A stretch of DNA of 64,000 bases from Jhaorihella thermophila. Lineage in GTDB: Bacteria > Pseudomonadota > Alphaproteobacteria > Rhodobacterales > Rhodobacteraceae. The notes beneath the pieces are model-generated. The model saw only the letters and a program-made list of their open reading frames with translations, had not been told where the DNA came from and made no database searches. The position numbers and the translations under genes were made by a program. The DNA is taken from assembly GCF_900108275.1 (NCBI RefSeq), contig NZ_FNVD01000001.1, positions 310,001 through 374,000 of the forward strand, given 5' to 3'. This document shows positions 48,450 through 56,820 of this stretch, piece by piece (the first letter of the stretch is position 1; each line of letters opens with the position of its first letter).

Positions 48450-50057
48450 TCATACCATCATTTCCTTGGTCGCCGACAGGGTGAGATCGGGAAAGTCGCG
48501 CTCGATCCGGTCGATGTCCCATTGCAGGCGCGTGAGATAAACCACGTCGCCGTCATGGTCATGGGCGATGTGCTGGCGGTTGGCGTTGATGAACCGGTCC
48601 ATCGCCGTCTTGTCGCCGCCGACCCAGCGGGCCGAGGTGAATTGCGACGGCTCGAACCGCACCGGCAGGCCGTATTCCAGCTCGATCCGGCTGGCCAGAA
48701 CCTCGAACTGCAAGGCGCCCACCACGCCCACGACGTAACCGGCGCCGATCATCGGCTTGAACACCTTGGCCGCGCCTTCCTCGGCGAACTGCATCAGCGC
48801 CTTGTCCAGATGCTTGGCCTTCATCGGGTCGGCCGCGCGGATGCCCTTGAGCAGTTCCGGCGCAAAGGAGGGGATGCCGGTCACGCGGATCGGCTCGCCT
48901 TCGGTCAGGGTGTCGCCGATGCGCAGCTGGCCGTGGTTGGGAATGCCGATGATGTCACCGGCCCAAGCCTCTTCGGCCAGTTCCCGGTCCGAGGCGAGAA
49001 ACAGCACCGGGTTGCTGACCGCCATCGGTTTCTTCGTGCGCACATGGGTCAGCTTCATCCCGCGCGTGAAATGCCCCGAGGCCAGCCGGACAAAGGCCAC
49101 CCGGTCGCGGTGCTTGGGGTCCATGTTGGCCTGAACCTTGAAGACGAAACCGGAAACTTTTGTTTCCTCGGGGGAAATCTGGCGCGGCTCGGCGCGCTGG
49201 GGCTGCGGTTCGGGGCCGTAGGCGCCAATCCCTTCCATCAGTTCCTTCACCCCGAAGGAATTGATCGCCGAGCCGAACCAGATCGGGGTCATGTGGCCTT
49301 CGAGCACCGATTGCGGGTCGAGCGCGGGCAGCAGTTCGCGCGCCATCTCGATCTCTTCCAGAAACGGCTCCAGCAGATGCGCGGGCACGTGCTCGGCCAG
49401 TTTCGGGTCGTCCAGACCGTTGATTTGGATCGATTCGGCCACGCGGTTGCGGTCGGCGCGGTCCATCAGCTCCAGCCGGTCGCGCAGGATGTCATAGCAG
49501 CCGATGAAATCGCGCCCCTGTCCGATCGGCCAGGAAGCCGGGGTCACGTCGATGGCCAGCATCTCCTGGATCTCGTCGATGATCTCGAACGTGTCGCGGC
49601 TTTCGCGGTCCATCTTATTGCAGAAGGTCAGGATCGGCAGGTCGCGCAGGCGGCAGACCTCAAAGAGTTTCTGCGTCTGGCTTTCCACCCCCTTGGCGCC
49701 GTCGATCACCATGATCGCCGCGTCCACCGCCGTCAGCGTGCGATAGGTGTCTTCGGAGAAATCCGAATGGCCCGGCGTGTCCACCAGGTTGAACCGCCAG
49801 CCGTTGTAGTCGAAGGACATGGCCGAGGCCGACACGGAAATGCCCCGATCCTTTTCCATCTGCATGAAGTCCGACCGGGTGCGGCGCGCCTCGCCCTTGG
49901 CGCGGACCTGTCCGGCCATCTGGATCGCGCCGCCATAGAGCAGGAATTTCTCGGTCAGCGTGGTCTTGCCCGCATCGGGGTGGGAAATGATCGCAAAGGT
50001 GCGCCGCCGGGCGATTTCGGCGGGCAGGTCGGGGCGGTTGGGGGCGGTGTCCAGCAT
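48450..50057 (-). CDS. prfC: Peptide chain release factor 3
   Basis: A 535-residue translational GTPase that recycles RF1/RF2. G1 ISHPDAGKTT (near residues 25-33), the switch I segment DFMQMEKDRGISV, G3 DTPGHSDFSEDTYRTL and G4 NKMDR are intact, followed by domain II and III sequences typical for RF3 rather than EF-G. The ATG at 50057 gives the standard length; an upstream in-frame ATG would add 19 basic residues and is rejected. Confidence 0.95.
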   Translation of the reverse strand: MLDTAPNRPDLPAEIARRRTFAIISHPDAGKTTLTEKFLLYGGAIQMAGQVRAKGEARRTRSDFMQMEKDRGISVSASAMSFDYNGWRFNLVDTPGHSDFSEDTYRTLTAVDAAIMVIDGAKGVESQTQKLFEVCRLRDLPILTFCNKMDRESRDTFEIIDEIQEMLAIDVTPASWPIGQGRDFIGCYDILRDRLELMDRADRNRVAESIQINGLDDPKLAEHVPAHLLEPFLEEIEMARELLPALDPQSVLEGHMTPIWFGSAINSFGVKELMEGIGAYGPEPQPQRAEPRQISPEETKVSGFVFKVQANMDPKHRDRVAFVRLASGHFTRGMKLTHVRTKKPMAVSNPVLFLASDRELAEEAWAGDIIGIPNHGQLRIGDTLTEGEPIRVTGIPSFAPELLKGIRAADPMKAKHLDKALMQFAEEGAAKVFKPMIGAGYVVGVVGALQFEVLASRIELEYGLPVRFEPSQFTSARWVGGDKTAMDRFINANRQHIAHDHDGDVVYLTRLQWDIDRIERDFPDLTLSATKEMMV

Positions 50058-50115
50058 GGCCGCGCATATAGTCAGCCGCCGGGCCAAGGGCAAGCGGGCA
50101 GGCGAAGGCCCCATC

Positions 50116-51114
50116 TCAGCCGGCCGAGGCGCGGCGCAACAGGTCGATGGCGTCGGGCCGGTTCAACAGCGCCTCCTGCACTTCGACGCCGTGGGCGCCG
50201 CCCTTGTCCGACAGGAGCGTGCCGACCCTGGTCAGAAGCTCTTCGGGCAGGACCGGCCGCGTGCGCGGGTCCACCAGCATCGATTCGGCGGCGATGCCTT
50301 CGGCGTAGATGATGTGATGATGGTCGAACAGGATCTGATAGTAATCGACAAATCCGCCTTCGCGGACATATACGGAACTGCCGTTCACCAGATGCCGGGC
50401 CTTGATCAGGATTTCCGGGCTGCCCGCCCCCAGCGCATCGCGGCGCTGATAGACGAACAGGCGGTGTTCGGGGCTCACGACCAGGTCGCGGTTGTTGTTC
50501 AGCACGCCTTTTTCGATCACCACCGGCGCAAAATCTCCGACCGCGCGGACGGTAGAGTGACCGATCCAGCGCACCTCTTGCGGGCCGGCATCGCGGGTCA
50601 GAACGCGGTCGCCCGCGCGGATGTCTTCGATCGGCACCTGCTTGCCGGTGGCCATGGTGATATGCGTGCCGGCGGTGAACGAGACGCAGGCGACCTGCGC
50701 GAACCTGCGCCGCGCGGCCGCCTTGTCGCAGCCCACCAGAGCGTAATCCGTCTTGGGTTCGATGCGGGCCAGCGGCAGGACATGGACGCTCTCGATCAGC
50801 CAGTCGTCGTCCACTTCGATCAGGATCAGCGCCTCGACGCTCTGACCATCGGGCGACATGAGCGTGATTGCGCAGTCAAGATGTACAAGGTCGCCCGGCT
50901 TTCCGGTTTCGCTGCCCCGGGCCACGCGGAAGGTGGTGTCGCCCAGCGGTTCCAGCGCCAGCCGCCGCCTGTGCGCATCGTCACGCAGCCGGTAGAGATC
51001 GTCGAGCACGAGATCCTCGGCCCCCGACAGACCGTCCCCGAGATTCGCGCCGGCCACAACGCAAAAGGCGTCAGCGGGATAGACGGAAATGTTCTGTTCG
51101 GGATAGGCGGGCAT
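50116..51114 (-). CDS. Hint-domain (Hedgehog/intein-type) protein
   Basis: A 332-residue protein. Residues 1-140 are a family-specific N-terminal region (YPADAFCVVAGANLGDGLSG). From Cys143 a Hint_2 domain follows: ACVSFTAGTHI, VPIEDIRAGDRVLTRD, EVRWIG and VVSPEHRLFV, the order seen in many Rhodobacterales proteins annotated only as Hint-domain or hemolysin-type. The Cys at the domain start could support autoprocessing, but no C-terminal intein block was recognised, so cleavage is uncertain. AGGACCAGGACA supports the ATG at 51114; the longer frame adds a basic leader. Confidence 0.82.
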   Translation of the reverse strand: MPAYPEQNISVYPADAFCVVAGANLGDGLSGAEDLVLDDLYRLRDDAHRRRLALEPLGDTTFRVARGSETGKPGDLVHLDCAITLMSPDGQSVEALILIEVDDDWLIESVHVLPLARIEPKTDYALVGCDKAAARRRFAQVACVSFTAGTHITMATGKQVPIEDIRAGDRVLTRDAGPQEVRWIGHSTVRAVGDFAPVVIEKGVLNNNRDLVVSPEHRLFVYQRRDALGAGSPEILIKARHLVNGSSVYVREGGFVDYYQILFDHHHIIYAEGIAAESMLVDPRTRPVLPEELLTRVGTLLSDKGGAHGVEVQEALLNRPDAIDLLRRASAG

Positions 51115-51310
51115 TGTCCTGGTCCTGTGTTCCGATCTGCTCCGAAACCTTGTGAGGCGATCTCGCATCAAGTATGTGCATTTTCTCTATGACGAAAGGA
51201 TTAACCGGGTATTGTGGCCGATTTTGGAAAAATGCCCAGCAAAACGGGGGCGATCGTTCTCGAGCCTTTTACAATAAGGGCGTGTGCTTGCGCGACGACA
51301 GGGGGGAGCC

Positions 51311-52090
51311 ATGGATTTCGGGATTTCGGGGAAAAAAGCGCTGGTCTGCGCATCGAGCCGCGGGTTGGGGTTGGGCTGCGCCCGGGCGCTGGCCGGCGAG
51401 GGCGTCAATCTGGTGATGAATGCGCGCGGTGCCGAAGCGCTGGAGAAGGCCGCGCAGGCGGTCCGCGACGATTTCGGGGTCGAGGTCGTGACGGTGGCGG
51501 CCGATGTCTCGACGCCCGAAGGACAGGCGGAGGTGATCGCGGCGGCCGAGGGCGCCGAAATCCTGGTGACCAATGCCGGGGGGCCGCCGCCGGGGATGTG
51601 GACGGATTGGGAGCGCGAGGATTTCATCAAGGCGCTGGATGCCAACATGCTTGCGCCGATTGCGTTCATCAAGGCGCTGGTGCCGGGCATGATGGAACGC
51701 GGCTGGGGGCGGGTCGTGAACATCACCAGTCAGGCGGTGCGTGCCCCGATCCCGGTGCTGGGCCTGTCCAATTCTGCGCGCACTGGGCTCACCGGCTATG
51801 TGGCCGGGACGTCGCGGCAGGTGGCGCGGGAAGGGGTCACGATCAACAACCTGCTGCCGGGCATTCATGCCACTGACCGGGCGGATGCGCTGGACCGCGG
51901 CGTGGCCGAGGCTGAGGGGATCACGCTGGAAGAGGCACGAGCACGGCGCGCCGCCACCCTGCCGGTAGGCCGCTATGGCACGCCAGAAGAATTCGGCGCG
52001 ATGTGTGCGTTTCTGTGTTCGCAACATGCGGGTTTCATCGTGGGGCAGAACATTCTGCTGGACGGCGGCGGGGTGAATCTGACCATGTAG
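51311..52090 (+). CDS. SDR-family oxidoreductase with altered active site
   Basis: A 259-residue Rossmann protein. ALVCASSRGLGLGCARALA is the cofactor glycine motif, LVTNAGGPPPGMW replaces the usual NNAG segment, and VVNITSQAV has the catalytic serine (Ser140). At the YxxxK position it reads SNSAR (Ser153, Arg157), so both catalytic tyrosine and lysine are missing. A subgroup of SDRs with this SNS-R pattern is common in bacteria and of unclear activity. The C-terminus FIVGQNILLDGGGVNLTM is normal. Single gene with repeat copy 5 right behind it. Confidence 0.88.
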   Translation: MDFGISGKKALVCASSRGLGLGCARALAGEGVNLVMNARGAEALEKAAQAVRDDFGVEVVTVAADVSTPEGQAEVIAAAEGAEILVTNAGGPPPGMWTDWEREDFIKALDANMLAPIAFIKALVPGMMERGWGRVVNITSQAVRAPIPVLGLSNSARTGLTGYVAGTSRQVAREGVTINNLLPGIHATDRADALDRGVAEAEGITLEEARARRAATLPVGRYGTPEEFGAMCAFLCSQHAGFIVGQNILLDGGGVNLTM

Positions 52091-52095
52091 GGGGG

Positions 52096-52160
52096 AGGGG
52101 GCGCTGCCCCCTCTGGGCCTGCGGCCCATTCACCCCCGGAGTATTTCGGGCAAGATGAAG
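52096..52160 (+). repeat. Intergenic repeat copy 5 (type A tail)
   Basis: AGGGGGC / GCCCCCT stem (52096-52112), small stem GGGCC-TGC-GGCCC (52115-52127), then the tail at 52133-52160 with one mismatch to copies 1 and 2. It begins six bases after the SDR stop. Confidence 0.8.
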
Positions 52161-52231
52161 GGCACGGGTTGCGTGAAGGAGGCGCCGTTGCTATCTGCGC
52201 CGGAACCGCAATGGCCGAGGCGAGGGTCCGA

Positions 52232-53335
52232 ATGAACATGACGCCTGAGCTGGACGTTCCGAGGCTGGAGGTCCGCAACCTCGTTCGGACCTACGAGGGG
52301 CGGCGGGTCGTTGACGACGTGTCACTGACCATCAAGGCCGGGCAGGTGATGTGCCTGCTGGGGCCGTCGGGTTGCGGAAAGTCCACCACCTTGCGCATGA
52401 TCGCCGGCATCGAGATGCAGGATTCTGGCGAAATCTGGGTGGACGGCAAGCTGGTCTGCGACACCCGGTATCGCGTTCCGCCCGAACGGCGCGAAATCGG
52501 GCTGATGTTCCAGGATTTCGCCCTGTTTCCACATCTGAGCGTTGCCGACAACGTCGCCTTCGGGCTTCGGCACGGCAGCAAGGCCGAAAGGCGCGCCCGT
52601 GTGGAGCAACTCCTGGAGCGCGTTCACCTCACCCGGCATATCGACGATTATCCGCATCAACTGTCCGGGGGAGAGCAGCAGAGGGTCGCGCTGGCGCGTG
52701 CCCTGGCCCCCAGACCCAAGATCATGCTTATGGACGAGCCTTTCTCGGGGCTGGACAACAGGCTGCGGGATGGAATCCGCGATGACACGCTAAGCCTTCT
52801 GAAAGAGGAAAACGCCGCCGTTCTTCTGGTCACACACGAGCCCGAAGAGGCAATGCGCATGGCCGACGAGATCGCGCTGATGCGTGCCGGACGGATCGTT
52901 CAGCGTGGCGCGCCCTACAATGTCTACACCCGGCCGGTGGACAAGGCGGCCGTCGCTTTCTTCAGTGATATCAATGTCCTTCAGGCCACAGTGAACGGAG
53001 CCTTGGCGGACACGCCCTTTGGTCATTTTCTGGCCCCGGGCTATCCGGACGGAACCGATGTGGATATCGTTTTCCGACCTCAGCACGTCCGACTCGACTT
53101 CGATCGCAATGGCAAGGGGCCGCTTCCGACCGCATCGGACGGCGTTCCCGCGCGGGGCGTTGTCCAAAGGGCGAGGTTTCTTGGACACGAAAGTCTGGTC
53201 GAATTCCGCATGGATTACGATGGCTCGATCCTCAAGGCCACCGTTCCGAACGTCTTTCTCCCCGAACCGGGCCGCCCGATGTGGCTGACGATCCGCCGCG
53301 ATCGTTGTTTCGTCTTCCCCGCGCAGACTTCCTGA
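52232..53335 (+). CDS. ABC transporter ATP-binding protein (Fe3+/spermidine/sugar importer type), orphan
   Basis: A 367-residue ATPase: Walker A GPSGCGKST, Q-loop MFQDFALFPHLSV, signature LSGGEQQRVALARAL, Walker B IMLMDEPFSGLD and H-loop THEP, then a C-terminal TOBE-like region (IVFRPQHVRL; LGHESLVEF). This layout is that of PotA/FbpC/MalK-type importer ATPases, but no permease or binding protein lies nearby. The ATG at 52232 is chosen because AGGG sits six bases before it; ATG 52211 and TTG 52169 are alternatives. Flanked on both sides by repeat copies. Confidence 0.85.
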   Translation: MNMTPELDVPRLEVRNLVRTYEGRRVVDDVSLTIKAGQVMCLLGPSGCGKSTTLRMIAGIEMQDSGEIWVDGKLVCDTRYRVPPERREIGLMFQDFALFPHLSVADNVAFGLRHGSKAERRARVEQLLERVHLTRHIDDYPHQLSGGEQQRVALARALAPRPKIMLMDEPFSGLDNRLRDGIRDDTLSLLKEENAAVLLVTHEPEEAMRMADEIALMRAGRIVQRGAPYNVYTRPVDKAAVAFFSDINVLQATVNGALADTPFGHFLAPGYPDGTDVDIVFRPQHVRLDFDRNGKGPLPTASDGVPARGVVQRARFLGHESLVEFRMDYDGSILKATVPNVFLPEPGRPMWLTIRRDRCFVFPAQTS

Positions 53336-53343
53336 CGTTCCTG

Positions 53344-53371
53344 CTTCTTTCTGGTCGCAAATACCCCCGCC
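53344..53371 (-). repeat. Intergenic repeat copy 6 (type B tail)
   Basis: CTTCTTTCTGGTCGCAAATA then CCCCCGCC, the type B tail, followed by a GC-rich stretch without the perfect AGGGGGC stem. Located between the convergent ABC ATPase and WYL regulator genes. Confidence 0.65.
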
Positions 53372-53396
53372 GGAGGCGCCGCGCGGCACGCGCGGT

Positions 53397-54065
53397 TCAT
53401 CCCTCCTCGAAATCGCAAAGCCGCCGGCCGGGCTCGTCCACGAACAGCTCCGGCAGCGCGGCGGCACGTTCGATCTGGTCCAGGCGGAACTCCTCGAACC
53501 GATCATGACTTTCGCACCAGGCAGTCAGGATCCAGGCACGGCCGAAGGAGTCCAGACGCAGCGGGCGAATTCTGTGATCCGCGACGGCGCCGCCCTGCGC
53601 CCTTCCGGCAAGCCGCAGTTTCTGCCGGCCGCGGATGGCGCTGCGCAGCAAGCCCAGTTGGGAAAAACCCCGTGCTGCATCCGCCAGCGGATCCGGTTCC
53701 GCCTTCCAGGCTTCGGCTTCGGCAATGGTTTCGGCGGGCAGCGCGGCATCCAGCTTGTCCACGAGGGACAGTGCCGCCGCCCGGAGATCGGGATCGGGGG
53801 CCTCGGCCACGATCGCCAGGCCGAGATTCAGCGCGTCAACCTCCTGCCCGGTCAGCGTCAGCGGCGGAAGCACCACGCGCCGGGCCAATCGATACCCTAC
53901 GCCTCGCGCGCCTTCGACCGGCACGCCGGCGCGGGCCAGCCGCTCCATGTCGCGATAGATCGTGCGCACCGATACGCCGAGCCTTCGCGCGAACCCATCG
54001 GCCCGATGGACCTGCCCGTCGCGCAGCAGACGGATGATTTCGTGAAGCCGGTCGGCGCGGCGCAT
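53397..54065 (-). CDS. YafY/WYL-family transcriptional regulator
   Basis: A 222-residue regulator with an N-terminal DeoR-like winged helix ([50 protein letters not shown]) and a C-terminal WYL region that binds a ligand or nucleotide ([48 protein letters not shown]). AGGAG five bases before the ATG at 54065 decides the start over the ATG at 54080. It diverges from tatABC across a 206-base region with a tandem repeat and a palindrome that may be its own operators. Targets are unknown. Confidence 0.88.
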   Translation of the reverse strand: MRRADRLHEIIRLLRDGQVHRADGFARRLGVSVRTIYRDMERLARAGVPVEGARGVGYRLARRVVLPPLTLTGQEVDALNLGLAIVAEAPDPDLRAAALSLVDKLDAALPAETIAEAEAWKAEPDPLADAARGFSQLGLLRSAIRGRQKLRLAGRAQGGAVADHRIRPLRLDSFGRAWILTAWCESHDRFEEFRLDQIERAAALPELFVDEPGRRLCDFEEG

Positions 54066-54076
54066 GCGATCTCCTG

Positions 54077-54094
54077 ACATTCAATACATTCAAT
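54077..54094. promoter_or_regulatory. Tandem ACATTCAAT repeat upstream of the WYL regulator
   Basis: Two perfect adjacent copies of ACATTCAAT immediately upstream of the regulator's ribosome site. Direct repeats of this spacing suit a protein binding one face of DNA; autoregulation is the natural guess. Confidence 0.4.
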
Positions 54095-54112
54095 GGCCAT
54101 ATACTGCCAAAA

Positions 54113-54123
54113 AACTGTCAGTT
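54113..54123. promoter_or_regulatory. Palindrome AACTG-T-CAGTT in the regulator/tatA divergent region
   Basis: A perfect 5-1-5 inverted repeat within an AT-rich patch about 50 bases upstream of the regulator start; a candidate operator or part of a promoter. Confidence 0.35.
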
Positions 54124-54271
54124 GCAACTCGGGCAGCACACCGGCCTGAAGATTCGGATCGAAATCCGCCCCGTTTCCGCGCCCGACGGCTTTTCCGCCC
54201 CACCCGCGCGCCCTAGAAGTCGGGACAAAGAGGCGCGGCCCGGAACGCGCGCAATACGCAAGGAGAAAGAC

Positions 54272-54487
54272 ATGCTCAACAATATCGGACTTCCCGGCCT
54301 TCTTCTGATCGCTGTCGTGGTTCTGGTCCTGTTCGGTCGCGGCAAGATCAGCTCGCTCATGGGCGAGGTCGGCAAGGGCATCACCGCCTTCAAGAAGGGC
54401 GTGAGCGAAGGAACCAGGGAACTCGAGGCCGACGCCGGCGACACCGTCAAGGACGTGACGCCCGAAACCGACAAGGACAAGGCGTAA
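54272..54487 (+). CDS. tatA: Sec-independent protein translocase subunit TatA
   Basis: A 71-residue protein with one N-terminal membrane helix ([20 protein letters not shown]), the FG hinge, an amphipathic helix [15 protein letters not shown] and an acidic tail, the TatA pattern. It polymerises to form the twin-arginine transport channel. AAGGAG before the ATG at 54272 sets the start; an upstream open frame is not supported. First gene of tatABC. Confidence 0.96.
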   Translation: MLNNIGLPGLLLIAVVVLVLFGRGKISSLMGEVGKGITAFKKGVSEGTRELEADAGDTVKDVTPETDKDKA

Positions 54488-54493
54488 CCGCAG

Positions 54494-54976
54494 ATGTTCG
54501 ATCTGGGCTGGAGCGAACTTCTGCTCATCGCCATCGTGGCGCTGATCGTGGTGGGGCCCAAAGACCTGCCCGTTCTGTTCCGCAACATCGGCCGTTGGGT
54601 GGGCAAGGCCCGTGGCATGGCCCGAGAATTCAGCCGGGCGATGAACGAGGCCGCCGACCAGGCCGGCGTGAACGAGGTGCAGAAGACGCTTAAGGCGGCG
54701 ACCAACCCCGTGGGCAGCGCGCTGGACGGGGTCAAGGACGCCGCCCGCGACCTGACCAAGGGGATCGATCCGACGAAATACGACCCCGAGAGCGAGACCG
54801 GCAAGCTGGCCGCCGAACGGGCAGAAGCCGCCAAGAAGATACAGGCCTCGACCGCGCGCGCCGCGGCCGAGCGGATGAAACGCGAGGCCGACGCCGCGCT
54901 GGCCAAGGCCGAAGAGGTCGAGGCCGCGTTGAACGCCCCGAACGGCGCGAATGAGGACAACGGAACCAAGGCATGA
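54494..54976 (+). CDS. tatB: Sec-independent protein translocase subunit TatB
   Basis: A 160-residue protein: [26 protein letters not shown] is the TatB N-terminal helix with conserved Glu8 and the GP hinge, then a longer amphipathic helix and an Ala/Lys/Glu-rich tail. It forms the twin-arginine signal receptor with TatC. Six bases from tatA; overlaps tatC as ATGA. Confidence 0.95.
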   Translation: MFDLGWSELLLIAIVALIVVGPKDLPVLFRNIGRWVGKARGMAREFSRAMNEAADQAGVNEVQKTLKAATNPVGSALDGVKDAARDLTKGIDPTKYDPESETGKLAAERAEAAKKIQASTARAAAERMKREADAALAKAEEVEAALNAPNGANEDNGTKA

Positions 54977-55854
54977 GCCAGACCGACGAGATCGACGACA
55001 CGACGGCGCCGCTGATCGAGCATTTGGCCGAGCTGCGCCTGCGGCTCATCCATTCGGTGGTGGCCTTCATCATCGCCATGGTGATCTGCTTTGGCGTGGC
55101 CACGCCGATCTTCAACTTTCTGACGCAGCCGCTGTGCGACGTGTTGGCCGCGCGCGGGCAGAACTGCGACCTGATCTTCATCAGCCCGCAAGAGGGCTTC
55201 TTCGTGGCAATCAAGGTGTCGCTGCTGGGCGGGTTCATCCTGTCCTTTCCCTATATCGCCCTTCAGATGTGGCGTTTCGTGGCGCCGGGGCTCTACAAGT
55301 CGGAAAAGAACGCCTTTCTGCCCTTCCTGATCGCGTCGCCCTTCATGTTCCTGCTGGGCGCGGCCTTTGCCTTCTATGTGGTCACGCCGCTGGCCTACGA
55401 CTTCTTTCTGGGCTTCCAGCAGTTTGGGGCCGAGGGCGAGGCCGTGGTCGGCCAGGACGCCGCCCCGCTGTCGGTGGTGTTCCAGGGCTCGGCGCAGGAA
55501 TATCTGAACCTGACGATCAAGTTCATCGTCGCCTTCGGGCTGTGCTTTCAGCTGCCGGTGCTGCTGACGCTCATGGGCAAGGCGGGGCTGGTCAGCGCCG
55601 AAGGTCTGGGCAGTGTGCGCAAATACGCGGTGGTGGGAATCCTCGTGCTCGCCGCGATCGTCACCCCGCCGGACGTGATCACCCAGATCATCCTGTTCAC
55701 GGTGGTCTACGGGCTCTACGAGATCTCGATCTTCCTCGTCCGCAGTGTCGAGGCCAAACGCGAAAAGCAGTTGCGCGCCGAAGGCTACTATGACGACGAG
55801 GAAGCCTTCGACGACCCGCTGCTGGACGAGTTCGACGAAGCGAAGGACAAGTAA
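54973..55854 (+). CDS. tatC: Sec-independent protein translocase subunit TatC
   Basis: A 293-residue six-helix protein. The N-terminal [15 protein letters not shown] and the [42 protein letters not shown] cytoplasmic/periplasmic loops match TatC, with the conserved FxxxE-like LAELR motif. The tail after residue 260 is strongly acidic ([21 protein letters not shown]). Confidence 0.97.
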   Translation: MSQTDEIDDTTAPLIEHLAELRLRLIHSVVAFIIAMVICFGVATPIFNFLTQPLCDVLAARGQNCDLIFISPQEGFFVAIKVSLLGGFILSFPYIALQMWRFVAPGLYKSEKNAFLPFLIASPFMFLLGAAFAFYVVTPLAYDFFLGFQQFGAEGEAVVGQDAAPLSVVFQGSAQEYLNLTIKFIVAFGLCFQLPVLLTLMGKAGLVSAEGLGSVRKYAVVGILVLAAIVTPPDVITQIILFTVVYGLYEISIFLVRSVEAKREKQLRAEGYYDDEEAFDDPLLDEFDEAKDK

Positions 55855-55876
55855 CCGCGGCCCGCAACAGTGACGG

Positions 55877-55908
55877 GGAAGGGCGTCCGTGGACGGGCGC
55901 CCTTTTCC
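55877..55908 (+). terminator. Intrinsic terminator after tatC
   Basis: AAGGGCG and CGCCCTT, with inner CGTCC/GGACG pairing and a two-base bulge, followed by TTTTCC. The best-formed Rho-independent terminator in the window; it ends the tatABC transcript. Confidence 0.65.
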
Positions 55909-55971
55909 GTTGGTCTTGCCGTGCCGGTTCGAAAGTGGTTTGAAACCGCGACGGATTTCAGGAGCAGTCCC

Positions 55972-56814
55972 ATGGATCACGACCCTTTGACCCGCATTGC
56001 CGCCGCGCTGGAACGGATTGCCCCGGCACCGATGCCGGCGCCAGATTTCGACAGCGCCCCGGCCTTTGTCTGGCATGTCGAACCGGACCGGCTGGAGCCC
56101 GTCCGCCGGGTCAACCGGGTTGATCTGAAGCTGCTCGTCGGAATCGACCGGGCCCGCGACACGCTGCTGGAGAACACGCGGCGGTTCGCTGAAGGGTTCC
56201 TGGCCAACAACGCTCTTTTGTGGGGCGCGCGCGGCATGGGAAAATCCAGCCTTGTCAAGGCTGTGCACGCCGAGGTAGCGGCGGTCCACCCGTCCCTGAA
56301 ACTGGTCGAGTTACAGCGCGAGGATCTGCCCAGCGTCGGGCGGCTTCTGAACCATCTGCGCGATGCATCGCAGCGTTTCGTTCTGTTTTGCGATGACCTG
56401 TCGTTCAGTCACGACGATCAGCACTACAAGTCGCTCAAGGCGGTGCTGGACGGCGGGATCGAGGGGCGGCCCGAAAACGTTGTGTTCTATGCGACCTCCA
56501 ACCGCCGCCACCTGATGCCGCGCGACATGATCGAAAACGAACGCTCAAGCGCCATCAACCCCTCCGAGGCGGTCGAGGAAAAGGTGTCGCTTTCGGACCG
56601 GTTCGGTCTGTGGCTTGGCTTTCATCCCTGTTCGCAGGATGAATTTCTGTCGATGATCTCGGGCTATTGCCGGGCCTATGGCGTGCGGGTCGATGCCGAG
56701 ACGCTGCGGGCCGAGGCGATCGAATGGCAGGCCACGCGCGGCGGGCGATCGGGCCGGGTGGCCTGGCAGTTTTTTGTCGATCTCGCCGGACGACACGGAG
56801 TCGCCATCGCCTGA
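55972..56814 (+). CDS. AAA-type ATPase, DUF815 family
   Basis: A 280-residue P-loop ATPase with Walker A GARGMGKS (85-92), Walker B FVLFCDDLSF (137-145), YKSLKAVLDGGIEGRPENVVFYATSNRRHLMPRDM and the arginine-containing VSLSDRFGLWLGFHPCSQDEFLSMISGY. These segments define the DUF815/COG2607 family, whose cellular role is not established. CAGGAGCAGTCC precedes the ATG at 55972. Confidence 0.88.
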   Translation: MDHDPLTRIAAALERIAPAPMPAPDFDSAPAFVWHVEPDRLEPVRRVNRVDLKLLVGIDRARDTLLENTRRFAEGFLANNALLWGARGMGKSSLVKAVHAEVAAVHPSLKLVELQREDLPSVGRLLNHLRDASQRFVLFCDDLSFSHDDQHYKSLKAVLDGGIEGRPENVVFYATSNRRHLMPRDMIENERSSAINPSEAVEEKVSLSDRFGLWLGFHPCSQDEFLSMISGYCRAYGVRVDAETLRAEAIEWQATRGGRSGRVAWQFFVDLAGRHGVAIA

Positions 56815-56820
56815 TCGCCG

